Under the pieces are notes generated by a model. That model had not been told where the DNA came from and made no database searches. It saw only the letters and a program-made list of their open reading frames with translations. The position numbers were made by a program, and so were the translations under genes. This document shows positions 26,528 through 36,584 of a DNA stretch of 64,000 bases, in pieces. Source of the stretch: Phocaeicola paurosaccharolyticus JCM 15092 (GTDB lineage: Bacteria > Bacteroidota > Bacteroidia > Bacteroidales > Bacteroidaceae); assembly GCF_000613805.1 (NCBI RefSeq), contig NZ_BAJR01000003.1:1-64000 (forward strand), read 5' to 3'. Position 1 is the first letter of the stretch. Every line of letters begins with the position of its first letter.

Positions 26528-28594
26528 TTAACGAATTTCTATAAACTCAGGTTCGAAAGGAGGAATCGTGATAATGCTATTGAATTCTTTATCAGATAAA
26601 AGACTCTTAGCTTTTGCGTTTGTCTTAATTCTCTTCTCCTCATTTGTTGTATTAAGATATAGAATATGATTGTTGTCAATCTTTCTTGCCATCACTCCTT
26701 GCGGTACATCCGGTCCCTTAGTTATTGATAGCTTATCGATAAGATTGCTTACCAATGGATCAATAATCTCCTTAATTGCCGGTAGTCCAACATATATTGC
26801 TTTACCTTTCCCATATCTGTTTACTGTAGCAATAGGGTAGTCCTTATCAAGACTCTTTATGTTGGCTATAACCTGTGCACTCTTCGGCTCTATCACATCA
26901 TATCTTGGTGATTCCATTAGAACTCTGTTATTATTATATTCTATCTCCAACTTATTACCTTTAAAAGATAGTCGTGATAACTCATTTATATTTGCTGTCT
27001 CCTCAAAGCTTGCTACTCTTATACCAAATACATCGCTAAGTAATCCCGGTCTTGTTGAAGAAAATACTTTTGCTGTTGAATCAACAATAGCTGAGTTTGA
27101 GGTCATTAGTACTGTACCGCCGTCATTAACAAATTTGCGTATTTTAGCAGCTGTAGCTTGGTCCATAACGGCTACTCCAGGGATAATAAGAAGCTTGTAA
27201 GGAAGCTTGCTTTTAGATATTTCAAGAATCTTACTGTCAATATTTTTGTTGAAAAGTACTTCGAAACAGTTTTTCAATTGATCTTGATGTTGTTCCGGGA
27301 ATGATGAACTTACTATCTGACTTGGAAAAGAGAAGGCAAGTCCTATTTCTGCCTTTGGAGTATAGGGAAAGTACTTTTGAATTTTCTTGAACTCTGTTGC
27401 TATCTTTTTATATTCATCATATTTACGATTGGTAATGCCATCCCAGTCCAATAAACCTTGTAGGTATTGTTCTTCACCTCCATGCATGCTCTGCCATGTC
27501 CATCCGCATACCATCTGATTGCCGTACATAAGTGTAGCATAGGCAGACTTTCGCATTGAGCCAGGGACAGCTGTCATAGTAGTGAACTCGGAGCACCAGA
27601 AGGGATTGTTGCTCTCGAACTGTATTCTTGCAATCCCGAATGTAGCATCGATGATTCCAGCATTTGATAAAAGAGATGAACCTGGATAAAAGCCACATCC
27701 TTCACGAGTCATTTTCCCTGAATATGCAATCTCTGTATAGTCGAAATATTTTAGAGGACTATAATACCATGCATTGGTGTTAAGTAATACACCTGGTGCA
27801 TTAACGTTTACCAGATTGATTACTTTCATTAGAAATCCATTTATTTCATCAGATACAAAACGACGGAAGTCTAACATACGTTCCGGAGCACCGTTTGTAT
27901 ATCCCGAAACAGGAAAGCCTATCTCCTCAAACTTATCAATTCTACGTGACCAGCGTTGCCCAGCCCAGGCTTCGTTTAGCTTGTCTATTGTGGTGTATTT
28001 TGTCTTTACCCATTCTATAAATCTATTCTTTGCTGTCTCAGAATATGATATTGGTCCGTCACCCGACTCGTTATCAATGCCGAAGGCCAGCAATGCGGGA
28101 TGCTTAGCATATCTTCTAGATATAGCATCGACAAAACGCAATGCATATTTCTGATAATCGGGGTCGCCAATGTCGTCCATATAGCGGTGATTAGCATACT
28201 GACGGTTACCATTAGAATCAGTAATGTCTATAGATGGATATTTGTGATGCAGCCATAGTGGAGCTGGACGTACCGGTATATCGAGCAAAACTTTTATTCC
28301 AGCTTTATCCATCTTATCCATTACCTTATCGAACCATGCAAAGTCGAATACTCCGTCGGATGGTTCATAACTGTCCCACGCAAGGTGTCCCATTCTTACT
28401 ACAGTAAAGCCAGCCTCTTTCATCAGTCTGATGTCATTCTCAATTTTTCCCATGTTCTTATCATCATGAGGATGATAGTTAGCACCTACATAGAGTTGCT
28501 GTGATTTCATAGGGGCAGAAAAGAGGAGGCATATAATAAGCAATGCCCAAAGTTTAAGTTTTTTATGTATCAATCTCTTTTTTGCGTTTTTCAT
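26528..28594 (-). CDS. GH42 beta-galactosidase (PUL 1)
   Basis: 688 residues from the ATG at 28594 (another ATG lies three codons upstream). The N-terminus (MKNAKKRLIHKKLKLWALLIICLLFSAP) is a signal peptide. The TIM-barrel has the acid/base Glu in FGIDNESG and the nucleophile Glu in FWCSEFTT. A glutamine-amidotransferase-like trimerisation domain follows (LLIIPGVAVMDQATAAKIRKFV), then a small C-terminal beta domain. It should release terminal beta-galactose in the periplasm. Sequence motifs differ from those of the second GH42 at 57340, so the two are not recent duplicates. Confidence 0.92.
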   Translation of the reverse strand: MKNAKKRLIHKKLKLWALLIICLLFSAPMKSQQLYVGANYHPHDDKNMGKIENDIRLMKEAGFTVVRMGHLAWDSYEPSDGVFDFAWFDKVMDKMDKAGIKVLLDIPVRPAPLWLHHKYPSIDITDSNGNRQYANHRYMDDIGDPDYQKYALRFVDAISRRYAKHPALLAFGIDNESGDGPISYSETAKNRFIEWVKTKYTTIDKLNEAWAGQRWSRRIDKFEEIGFPVSGYTNGAPERMLDFRRFVSDEINGFLMKVINLVNVNAPGVLLNTNAWYYSPLKYFDYTEIAYSGKMTREGCGFYPGSSLLSNAGIIDATFGIARIQFESNNPFWCSEFTTMTAVPGSMRKSAYATLMYGNQMVCGWTWQSMHGGEEQYLQGLLDWDGITNRKYDEYKKIATEFKKIQKYFPYTPKAEIGLAFSFPSQIVSSSFPEQHQDQLKNCFEVLFNKNIDSKILEISKSKLPYKLLIIPGVAVMDQATAAKIRKFVNDGGTVLMTSNSAIVDSTAKVFSSTRPGLLSDVFGIRVASFEETANINELSRLSFKGNKLEIEYNNNRVLMESPRYDVIEPKSAQVIANIKSLDKDYPIATVNRYGKGKAIYVGLPAIKEIIDPLVSNLIDKLSITKGPDVPQGVMARKIDNNHILYLNTTNEEKRIKTNAKAKSLLSDKEFNSIITIPPFEPEFIEIR

Positions 28595-28916
28595 AATAAT
28601 CATATTTTATTTTAATAAAATCTATAAATATCAATTTCAGCTATGCTCGTTTTTTTACCTTATCTGCTGTCTCATTAACAGACAATTTTATATACATTGT
28701 ATTATATTCTATAGTTTTAATCATACTAATTTATAGCTAATTAATTAAAAAGTAGCTGTATAATGTATCTATTAAAGCATTAAAAATGTTACTTAGGGGA
28801 TGATATGTTTATTTGTAAAGGGGATATCGTTTATGAATATAATTTGATAATCTTTTTACCTAATACAATATATATTTGCATAGTAAAAAATAATGTTGGA
28901 CATATAACTAATACAA
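28595..28916. promoter_or_regulatory. Divergent region; promoter candidate for the beta-lactamase
   Basis: About 320 A+T-rich bases between GH42 (leftward) and the beta-lactamase (rightward). TTTG at 28843-28846 and TATATTTG at 28871-28878 match the -33 and -7 elements, though the 24-base spacing is longer than usual. The -7 box ends 38 bases before the beta-lactamase ATG. No other feature was seen. Confidence 0.45.
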
Positions 28917-29810
28917 ATGAAAAAGGACTATTCAATTAACAGATATATATTTATATTACTGTTACTTTTTATGAAAATCTCAATCTATGGAGAGACTCTT
29001 GAAGAGATGATAAATAGAAAGATAAGAGAGGTAAAGGCAGATGTTGGAGTAGCTATAATAATTAACAGCAAAGATACTCTGGCAATAAATAATGAGCATA
29101 ATTACCCTATGTTGAGCACATATAAGGTTCATCAGGCAATGAAAGTGGTTGATTTTCTCAGAGAAAAATCCGTTCCACTGACAAACGAGATTGAAATACC
29201 CGCTTCTCAACTAAAGAGTAATACCTATAGTCCTCTTCAACAAAAATATCCTTCAGGAGTGACATTGCCTGTTAGTGAGATACTCCGATATTCCCTACAG
29301 CTAAGTGATAATAATGCTTGTGATATCCTTTTTTCACTAGTAGGAGGACCAATGGTTGTGAATAGATATTTGGAAAGTATAGGAGTGCATGATTGTAATG
29401 TTGCCTATACTGAGGATGAGATGCGTCAGGATATCAACAGAGCGTATGATAACTGGACAACTCCTTTGGAAGGAGCTATAGTTATGGAGAAACTATTTTG
29501 CGGCATAGAGATAGGTGATGATCAATATAGCTCATTTATTAAAGAGATACTCTACAACAGTAAGACAGGTGAGAAAAGAATACCTTGTCTCTTGCCAAAA
29601 GATATTTTGAAGATAGCACATAAAACAGGTACAGGACCTAAAAAAGAGGATGGCTCTATCTTAGGAGTAAATGATATCGGATTTATAGAGCTACCTAATG
29701 GGAAACACTATTCTATAGCGATATTTATCAAAGACTCATATGAAGATATGCAAAGAAACGAACTCCTTATTGCTGAAATCTCTGAAATCGTATTCAATTC
29801 CCTAAAGTAG
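28917..29810 (+). CDS. Class A beta-lactamase (subclass A2-like)
   Basis: 297 residues with an N-terminal signal peptide (hydrophobic stretch 11-25). Active-site motifs are complete: Ser67-Thr-Tyr-Lys70, Ser130-Asp131-Asn132, an omega-loop Glu in TEDEMRQD (Glu166) and Lys236-Thr-Gly238. The omega loop with E-x-x-M and the NRAYDNWTTP stretch resemble the Bacteroidetes CfxA/CepA/CblA and PER/VEB group. It hydrolyses the beta-lactam ring in the periplasm; whether it is a strong cephalosporinase cannot be told. It stands between two glycan clusters with no mobile element beside it, so it looks chromosomal and intrinsic. Confidence 0.93.
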   Translation: MKKDYSINRYIFILLLLFMKISIYGETLEEMINRKIREVKADVGVAIIINSKDTLAINNEHNYPMLSTYKVHQAMKVVDFLREKSVPLTNEIEIPASQLKSNTYSPLQQKYPSGVTLPVSEILRYSLQLSDNNACDILFSLVGGPMVVNRYLESIGVHDCNVAYTEDEMRQDINRAYDNWTTPLEGAIVMEKLFCGIEIGDDQYSSFIKEILYNSKTGEKRIPCLLPKDILKIAHKTGTGPKKEDGSILGVNDIGFIELPNGKHYSIAIFIKDSYEDMQRNELLIAEISEIVFNSLK

Positions 29811-29898
29811 AGCCATTCCAATAATTGGTGGTTAAAATTGAGGCAGATTTAAGAGCCGATTGTTTTCAACTTCCTAAAGAAGAGTCATTCAAATATTA
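29793..29898 (+). repeat. Imperfect direct repeat at the end of the beta-lactamase gene
   Basis: A 34-base unit starting TTCAATTCCCTAAAG at 29793 recurs at 29865 (TTCAACTTCCTAAAG), 72 bases later, with 27 of 34 positions identical. The first copy contains the beta-lactamase stop codon, the second lies in the intergenic space. It suggests a small tandem duplication of the gene's 3' end. Confidence 0.55.
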
Positions 29899-29906
29899 TA
29901 AGGTAG

Positions 29907-30182
29907 TTATTTCTGAGCCCATCTTTTAAGTTGAGGAAAGAATTCTTTCATTGTCTTTATAGCCTCCTCCTTAGTGAATTTCTGCTCTGAATCCTTGTTG
30001 AATTCATCAACAAACTGTGCACAGTGTTCAATCATTTCATCCATAGTGCAATCCATTGTGAACTGACCATCTTTATAACAATAGATGCAATAGTCATCGT
30101 TCTTTGACCCATCAGCATTTGTTCCTAGAACCTCTTCACTACTTAGTGGCATTCCACAGCTTTGGCAAAATTTTGTTTCCAT
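29907..30182 (-). CDS. Putative zinc-ribbon protein
   Basis: 91 residues. Cys6-x-x-Cys9 (CQSCGMPLS) and Cys32-x-x-Cys35 (YCIYCYKDG) form a treble-clef/zinc-ribbon site, as in the putative zinc-ribbon family found widely in bacteria. The rest is an acidic helical tail (MDCTMDEMIEHCAQF, KEFFPQLKRWAQ). Cytoplasmic, function unknown. It is monocistronic and convergent with the beta-lactamase gene. Confidence 0.85.
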   Translation of the reverse strand: METKFCQSCGMPLSSEEVLGTNADGSKNDDYCIYCYKDGQFTMDCTMDEMIEHCAQFVDEFNKDSEQKFTKEEAIKTMKEFFPQLKRWAQK

Positions 30183-30306
30183 AATATTATTAATATTTTG
30201 TAAATATATTTGTAAAAATAGATATTATTCTTGATTTATCTCAATAATTTGCAGTATTAGTTTTAATTCGTATTTTTATGCCTAGAATAATTAATTTAAA
30301 CCTAAC

Positions 30307-31944
30307 ATGAATAAAACCTTTATTGTATTAGCCATTATTGGCTTTATGCAACTGTTCTCTTTTGCAAAAGCTGATGACACCATCTTCATTAAGCAGTCAA
30401 AGACGCCTATACTTATTGAGAGGCATGATAATCCATTGTTCTATATTAAACTGAAATCGAATAATGGCGGAGTTATGAATAATGTAACCTTGTCATTTGG
30501 TAAAGATGTTAACCTTAAAGAGATAGCATCACTGAAATTATACTATGGTGGGACAGAGGCCCCACAGATAAGAGATAATAATCGCTTTGCTCCACAAGAT
30601 TATATGACATCAATGACTCCTGGCAAGACTCTGGAAGCAAATAAATCCTATTCACTTCTATTGAACGAAGTCAAGAAATTTGACAGGACCATTACATTGA
30701 ACTTGAATAAGAGATTGTTCCCTGGCATTAACTATTTTTGGATTAGCCTACGAATGAAGAGAGATGCTTCGCTCGATTCAAAGGTTAGTATGACAATTGA
30801 CAATATTGATGTCAACGGAGCAAAAGCACCAATGAATAATGTTACTGTAAATCCGATAGAGTTCAGACTAGGTACAGGTGTTCGTCACGCTGGTGATGAT
30901 GGTTCTGCATCTTTCAGAATTCCGGGACTTGTTACTACAAATTATGGGACTCTTCTTGGTGTATACGATGTAAGATATAACAGTAGTGTAGATCTTCAGG
31001 AGAGAGTTGATATAGGGCTTAGCCGTAGTACTGACAAGGGACAGACTTGGGAAAAGATGAGAATACCTATGAGTTTCGGTGAAGAAGGAGGTTTGCCTTC
31101 ATCACAAAATGGCGTCGGTGACCCATCTATCTTGGTCGACGAGAAGAGCAATACAGTATGGGTCGTTGCTGCATGGTGCCATGGTATGGGAAATCAACGT
31201 TCTTGGTGGAGCTCACATCAGGGAATGGATAAATATATCACAGCTCAGCTGATGCTTGTTAAGAGTGAGGATGATGGCAAGACATGGTCTAAGCCCATTA
31301 ATATTACTTCACAGGTCAAAAAGCCTGAATGGTTCTTTCTTCTTCAAGGTCCCGGCAGAGGCATTACAATGAGTGATGGCACACTGGTTTTCCCGATACA
31401 ATTCATTGATGAAACACGCGTACCGAATGCTGGAATTATGTACAGTAAGGATAACGGAAAAAGTTGGAATATACATAATCTTGCACGTACTAATACTACC
31501 GAGTCTCAGGTTGTCGAGATTGAACCTGGAGTATTGATGCTTAACATGCGTGATAACCGTGGTGGAAGCCGTGCTGTAAGCATAACAAATGATCTTGGCA
31601 GGACATGGACTGAACACTCATCGTCAAGAAAAGCGTTACGTGAGCCGGTATGTATGGCAAGTATAATCAATGTAAAGGCCGAGGATAATGTACTTGGTAA
31701 AGATCTTCTTATCTTTTCTAATCCAGATACTACAAGTGGCAGAAACCATATTACCATAAAGGTAAGTCTTGATAAAGGTGCTACATGGCTACCTGAACAT
31801 CAGGTTATGCTCGATGAGAATGAGGGATGGGGATACACATGCCTTACTTTGGTCGACAAAGAGACAGTAGGAATACTCTATGAGAGCAGCGTGGCTCATA
31901 TGACATATCAGAGAGTGAAATTAAAAGACCTTATAAATGAATAA
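30307..31944 (+). CDS. GH33 sialidase
   Basis: 545 residues with a signal peptide ending near AKA-DD. An N-terminal beta-sandwich of the BNR-associated type spans about 25-185. The six-bladed propeller begins at FRLGTGVRHAGDDGSASFRIPG; the FRIP arginine is one of the sialic-acid-binding triad. Asp-boxes are clear at STDKGQTW, SEDDGKTW, SKDNGKSW, TNDLGRTW and SLDKGATW. Catalytic candidates are Asp in AGDDGSAS, Glu in TESQVVEIEPG and a late Tyr in ILYESS. It removes terminal sialic acid from host glycoproteins. The two GH92 genes follow on the same strand but with their own promoter. Confidence 0.95.
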   Translation: MNKTFIVLAIIGFMQLFSFAKADDTIFIKQSKTPILIERHDNPLFYIKLKSNNGGVMNNVTLSFGKDVNLKEIASLKLYYGGTEAPQIRDNNRFAPQDYMTSMTPGKTLEANKSYSLLLNEVKKFDRTITLNLNKRLFPGINYFWISLRMKRDASLDSKVSMTIDNIDVNGAKAPMNNVTVNPIEFRLGTGVRHAGDDGSASFRIPGLVTTNYGTLLGVYDVRYNSSVDLQERVDIGLSRSTDKGQTWEKMRIPMSFGEEGGLPSSQNGVGDPSILVDEKSNTVWVVAAWCHGMGNQRSWWSSHQGMDKYITAQLMLVKSEDDGKTWSKPINITSQVKKPEWFFLLQGPGRGITMSDGTLVFPIQFIDETRVPNAGIMYSKDNGKSWNIHNLARTNTTESQVVEIEPGVLMLNMRDNRGGSRAVSITNDLGRTWTEHSSSRKALREPVCMASIINVKAEDNVLGKDLLIFSNPDTTSGRNHITIKVSLDKGATWLPEHQVMLDENEGWGYTCLTLVDKETVGILYESSVAHMTYQRVKLKDLINE

Positions 31945-31996
31945 TAAGTTATTATTTATAATAACAATTAAAATAGAAGAAGTCTATATGTAAATA

Positions 31997-32027
31997 TTTG
32001 TAAGAGTGATATTTGTTCTTACTTTTG
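31997..32027 (+). promoter_or_regulatory. Promoter of the GH92 pair
   Basis: TTTG at 31997-32000, 19 bases, then TACTTTTG at 32020-32027: a full match to the Bacteroides -33/-7 consensus, 37 bases before the GH92 ATG. Confidence 0.7.
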
Positions 32028-32064
32028 TTTAAATAATTAATAATAAAGACAATAACCTTTACAC

Positions 32065-34284
32065 ATGAAATACTCGTTCTTTTCTGCAATAATATTGGTC
32101 TTTGTTATGGCTGCTTGCGGTATAAACAGACAAAACCATGATAGAGCAGAATACGCTAATTTAGTCAATCCATTTATTGGCACTGATTATACCGGTAATA
32201 CCTATCCGGGAGCACAAGCTCCATTCGGTATGGTGCAGCTCAGTCCTGACAATGGCTTGCCAGGTTGGGACAGGATATCAGGATACTTCTATCCGGACAG
32301 CACCATTTCTGGATTCAGTCACACCCATCTGTCAGGAACCGGAGCAGGTGATCTATATGATGTCTCATTTATGCCTGTAACATTGCCTTGCAAGAGAGCA
32401 GACGAACCACTTGGCATATACTCATCATTCTCACATGATGATGAAGAGGCTAGTGCAGGATATTACAGAGTAAAACTTAAAGATTATAATATTGATGTTG
32501 AGCTCACTGCAACAGAACGTTGCGGTATCCAACGTTATACTTTTCCAGGAGGAAAGTCGGCCGTATACCTCAACTTAAAAAAGGCTCTCAATTGGGATTA
32601 TACTAAAGATTCACATATTGAGATACTCGACTCGAAGACAGTGCAGGGATATCGTATGTCGGAGGGATGGTCCAGAGATCAAAGAGTATTCTTTAGAACC
32701 AGATTCTCTAAACCTTTTTCTTCAGTTCATATTGATTCATCGGCAATAGTACGTGATGGTAAGAGAATAGGTACAGCAAACATCGTACAGTTTAATTTTG
32801 ATACAAAGAAAGGAGAGCAGATTGTAGTTTCAACAGCTATCTCGAACGTTAGTATGGAGGGCGCTGAAAAGAATATGAAAGCTGAGGCTTCTCATGATGA
32901 TTTTGATAAATACCTTGTTGCTGTTAAAGATGCATGGAATAAGGAATTAGGAGCCATTGAGGTTGAGGGCGACAACAAGGATGATATTGTGAACTTCTAC
33001 ACCGCTCTCTATCATTCTAAGCTTGCTCCAACTATTTTCTCGGATGTTGACGGATCATATTTCGGTCCTGACAAAAAGGTTCATAAAGCTGACGGCTGGA
33101 CAAACTATGGTACATTCTCTCTGTGGGATACTTTCCGTGCTGAGCATCCACTACTCACATATACTGACCCTGAACGAGTGAACGATATGGTAAAGTCGTT
33201 CATCGCTTTCTATGAACAGAATGGTAGACTGCCTGTTTGGAACTTATGGGGTAGCGAGACTGATATGATGATAGGTTATCATGCAGTTCCTGTTATAGTT
33301 GATGCTTATATGAAAGGTATCGGCGACTTTGATGCAGAAAAGGCTCTTAAGGCTTGTGTGGCTTCAGCAAATATTGATTCATATCGCGGAATAGGCCTTT
33401 ACAAGAAACTTGGATATATTCCTTATAATGTTAAGGACAAATATAACAACGAGAACTGGTCATTATCAAAAACGTTGGAATATGCTTATGATGATTATTG
33501 TATAGCTCTTATGGCTCAGAAGATGGGCAAGAGAGAGATTGAAAATGAGTTTATGGAACGCTCGAAGAGTTATAAGAATATCTTTAATCCTGCTACCGGA
33601 TTTATGCAGCCTATGGATGATAAAGGAATCTTCATGCATGATTTCAATCCAGAGGACTATTCCGAACCAATATGTGAGAGTAACGGATGGCAATATCTAT
33701 GGTCGGTACAGCAGGATGTTAAGGGCTTGATAACTCTTTTAGGAGGGAAAGATAGGTTTGCTGCTAAACTGGATAGTATGTTCACACTTATCCCATCTCA
33801 GAACAAGAATCTACCTATATTCAGTACAGGAATGATTGGGCAATATGCTCATGGTAATGAACCAAGTCACCATGTCATCTACCTCTACAATAAGGTACGT
33901 CAGCCATGGAAGAGCCAGAAATATGTGGCGCAGGTCATGAATAGTCTTTATCTTAACACACCTGCGGGACTATGCGGAAATGAAGATTGTGGACAGATGT
34001 CTGCCTGGTATGTGTTCAGTGCTATGGGATTCTATCCTTTGAATCCGGTAAGTGGAGAATATGAGATTGGTACACCTCTATTCAGGAGGATGAAACTTCA
34101 TCTTGCCAATGGCAATACTTTTTCTGTAATAGCCAATAACCTCTCAAAGAAGAATATATATATTCAGTCGGTTAAGGTGAATGGAAAACCTTATGATAAG
34201 AGTTTTATTACACATTCAATGATAATGGATGGTGATACTGTAGTTTTTGAGATGGGGGAGAAAGATGGAGAAATATGGTATTAA
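32065..34284 (+). CDS. GH92 alpha-mannosidase (first)
   Basis: 739 residues; a lipoprotein signal ends at MAAC (Cys18). The mature enzyme starts with YANLVNPFIGTDYTGNTYPGAQAPFGM, the conserved GH92 N-terminal domain, followed by the (alpha/alpha)6 catalytic domain with TFSLWDTFRAEHP, HGNEPSHHVIYLYN and GNEDCGQMSAWYVFSAMGFYP. GH92 enzymes are calcium-dependent exo-alpha-mannosidases acting on N-glycans. Full length for the family. The second GH92 gene starts 20 bases downstream, so the pair is one operon. Confidence 0.95.
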   Translation: MKYSFFSAIILVFVMAACGINRQNHDRAEYANLVNPFIGTDYTGNTYPGAQAPFGMVQLSPDNGLPGWDRISGYFYPDSTISGFSHTHLSGTGAGDLYDVSFMPVTLPCKRADEPLGIYSSFSHDDEEASAGYYRVKLKDYNIDVELTATERCGIQRYTFPGGKSAVYLNLKKALNWDYTKDSHIEILDSKTVQGYRMSEGWSRDQRVFFRTRFSKPFSSVHIDSSAIVRDGKRIGTANIVQFNFDTKKGEQIVVSTAISNVSMEGAEKNMKAEASHDDFDKYLVAVKDAWNKELGAIEVEGDNKDDIVNFYTALYHSKLAPTIFSDVDGSYFGPDKKVHKADGWTNYGTFSLWDTFRAEHPLLTYTDPERVNDMVKSFIAFYEQNGRLPVWNLWGSETDMMIGYHAVPVIVDAYMKGIGDFDAEKALKACVASANIDSYRGIGLYKKLGYIPYNVKDKYNNENWSLSKTLEYAYDDYCIALMAQKMGKREIENEFMERSKSYKNIFNPATGFMQPMDDKGIFMHDFNPEDYSEPICESNGWQYLWSVQQDVKGLITLLGGKDRFAAKLDSMFTLIPSQNKNLPIFSTGMIGQYAHGNEPSHHVIYLYNKVRQPWKSQKYVAQVMNSLYLNTPAGLCGNEDCGQMSAWYVFSAMGFYPLNPVSGEYEIGTPLFRRMKLHLANGNTFSVIANNLSKKNIYIQSVKVNGKPYDKSFITHSMIMDGDTVVFEMGEKDGEIWY

Positions 34285-34304
34285 GTAATCAGACCGATGT
34301 AAAT

Positions 34305-36584
34305 ATGAATAAAATACTATTATATTTTGCTTTTGTAGTAATCTCTCTTACTGCTGTTGCATGTTCTTCTTCAAAAAGTGAACTTGAAAGAGATTATGCA
34401 TCCTATGTTAATCCTTTTATTGGAACAGGAGGCCATGGTCATACTCATCCTGCAGCGATAGTGCCACATGGCATGATACAGCCTGGACCCGATACACGCA
34501 TAAATGGATGGGATTCCTCTTCCGGTTACTATTATAATGACTCTACAATAAACGGTTTTGCACATACACGTCTTAGTGGAACGGGGTGTGCAGACTTCGG
34601 AGACTTTCTCATAATGCCGACTGTTGGTGACAAAGATATACGTTTCCTTGGTGCTGAAAGTCAATCAAGATCGTATGCATCTACTTATTCTCATGATAAG
34701 GAGAAGGCTGAACCAGGATACTACTCTGTATTCCTCGACAGATATGGCATAAATGCAGAGATGACAGCTACGGAGCGTGCTGCTATCCATCGTTACAGAT
34801 TTCCTAAAAGTGATAAGGCAGGTTTCATTCTTGACTTAGATTACAATATACAGCCTCAGACAAATCTTGAGATGGATGTTAAGGTTATCAATGATTCTAC
34901 TATCGCTGCATATAAACGGAGTGCCTACTGGGCATATAATCAGCATATATATATGTATGCTGTCTTCTCAAAACCTTTTCAGTACACTATCTATTCAGAT
35001 ACCGTAAAAGCGGGGAAAGATAAGATTGCACAGAAAAAACTCCTTCTCGATTTCAATACTGAAGATAATGAGGAAGTATATGTGAAGATGGGCATATCAT
35101 CTGTTGATAGTGCAGGGGCGAAGAAAAATCTATTGTCCGAAATTAAAGGATGGGATTTTGATAAGGTAAGGAGCGAAGCTAGAGAAAAATGGAATAATGA
35201 ACTTTCAAAAATAGATGTAAAGAGCAGTGATGAGGATTGGAAAATTATATTCTATACCTCCATGTACCATGCAAATATATCACCAAATATCTTTACTGAT
35301 GTAGATGGCAGATACCGTGGCATGGATCTTAAGATACATAGCACCGACCCTAATGACCCGGTATATACTATATTCTCCCTTTGGGACACATTCCGGGCAC
35401 TTAACCCTTTGATGAGTATTATTGAACCGGAGATGAATGAAGCATACATCCGCTCTCTTCTGAAAAAGGGCGAAGAGGGTGGTATTGTTCCTAAATGGGA
35501 TTGTGCAGCCAACTATACCGGATGTATGATTGGATACCACTTTGTATCTCTTGTTGCAGATGCATATACCAAAGGTTATAAGAATTTCGATATGAATAAG
35601 GCTATGAAGGCTGCCCTCAGAGCTGCTGAATATGACACAACAGGTATCACACCTGCAGCTCCAAAATGGATATATCCATATATTATGCCTAAGGCAAGAT
35701 ATTACAAGGAGAAGATGGGATATATACCTTCTGAACTTGAGAATGAGTCCGTGGCTAAAGGACTTGAGTATGCCTATAATGACTGGTGCATATCTATCAT
35801 GGCTGATGCCGTAGGTGATAAGGCTAACAAGGAGAAATATGCAGGATATGCTAAAGCGTACAGGGAATATTTCGACCCGGAGACAGGATTTATGCGTGGT
35901 AAGAAGAGTAATGGAGAGTGGCGTACGCCTTTCAACCCTCGTTCTTCAAATCATAGAAATGATGACTATTGTGAGGGAACAGCATGGCAGTGGACATGGT
36001 TCGTACCACATGATATAGCAGGACTTGTTAACCTAATGGGTGGAGAGGATAAGTTTGCAGCAAAATTAGACTCACTGTTCTCTGTCTCATCAAAGTTAGA
36101 GGGAGAAGAAACCTCTGCCGATATATCAGGATTGATAGGTCAATATGCTCATGGTAATGAACCTAGTCACCATATAACTCACCTTTATAATTATGTGAAC
36201 CGTCCATGGAGAACTCAGGAGTTGGTTGACAGCGTACTTCAAAACCTATATTCAAATGCTCCTGACGGTTTATCGGGCAATGAAGACTGCGGGCAGATGT
36301 CTGCTTGGTACATCCTTAACTCGATGGGATTCTATCAGGTTGCTCCTGGACGTCCTGTATACTCTATAGGAAGACCACTCTTTGATGAAGCTGTCATTCA
36401 TCAGCCATCAGGGAAGGATTTTGTGATAAAGACAATAAACAATTCTAAGAAAAACAAATATATCAAGAGAATAAACTTGAATGGTAAAACTCTCTCTACC
36501 CCTTTCTTTACTCATGGAGATATTGTTAAAGGAGGCACATTAGAAATAGAGATGACAGATTTTCCGGTAAAAGAAGTGAAATAA
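34305..36584 (+). CDS. GH92 alpha-mannosidase (second)
   Basis: 759 residues from the ATG at 34305, which opens a lipoprotein signal (MNKILLYFAFVVISLTAVAC); an in-frame ATG at 34275 would overlap the previous gene and precede the signal. The GH92 blocks are all present: YVNPFIGTGGHGHTHPAA, TIFSLWDTFRALNP, HGNEPSHHITHLYN and GNEDCGQMSAWYILNSMGFY. It is clearly diverged from the first copy, which suggests a different mannose linkage preference rather than a recent duplication. Confidence 0.95.
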   Translation: MNKILLYFAFVVISLTAVACSSSKSELERDYASYVNPFIGTGGHGHTHPAAIVPHGMIQPGPDTRINGWDSSSGYYYNDSTINGFAHTRLSGTGCADFGDFLIMPTVGDKDIRFLGAESQSRSYASTYSHDKEKAEPGYYSVFLDRYGINAEMTATERAAIHRYRFPKSDKAGFILDLDYNIQPQTNLEMDVKVINDSTIAAYKRSAYWAYNQHIYMYAVFSKPFQYTIYSDTVKAGKDKIAQKKLLLDFNTEDNEEVYVKMGISSVDSAGAKKNLLSEIKGWDFDKVRSEAREKWNNELSKIDVKSSDEDWKIIFYTSMYHANISPNIFTDVDGRYRGMDLKIHSTDPNDPVYTIFSLWDTFRALNPLMSIIEPEMNEAYIRSLLKKGEEGGIVPKWDCAANYTGCMIGYHFVSLVADAYTKGYKNFDMNKAMKAALRAAEYDTTGITPAAPKWIYPYIMPKARYYKEKMGYIPSELENESVAKGLEYAYNDWCISIMADAVGDKANKEKYAGYAKAYREYFDPETGFMRGKKSNGEWRTPFNPRSSNHRNDDYCEGTAWQWTWFVPHDIAGLVNLMGGEDKFAAKLDSLFSVSSKLEGEETSADISGLIGQYAHGNEPSHHITHLYNYVNRPWRTQELVDSVLQNLYSNAPDGLSGNEDCGQMSAWYILNSMGFYQVAPGRPVYSIGRPLFDEAVIHQPSGKDFVIKTINNSKKNKYIKRINLNGKTLSTPFFTHGDIVKGGTLEIEMTDFPVKEVK

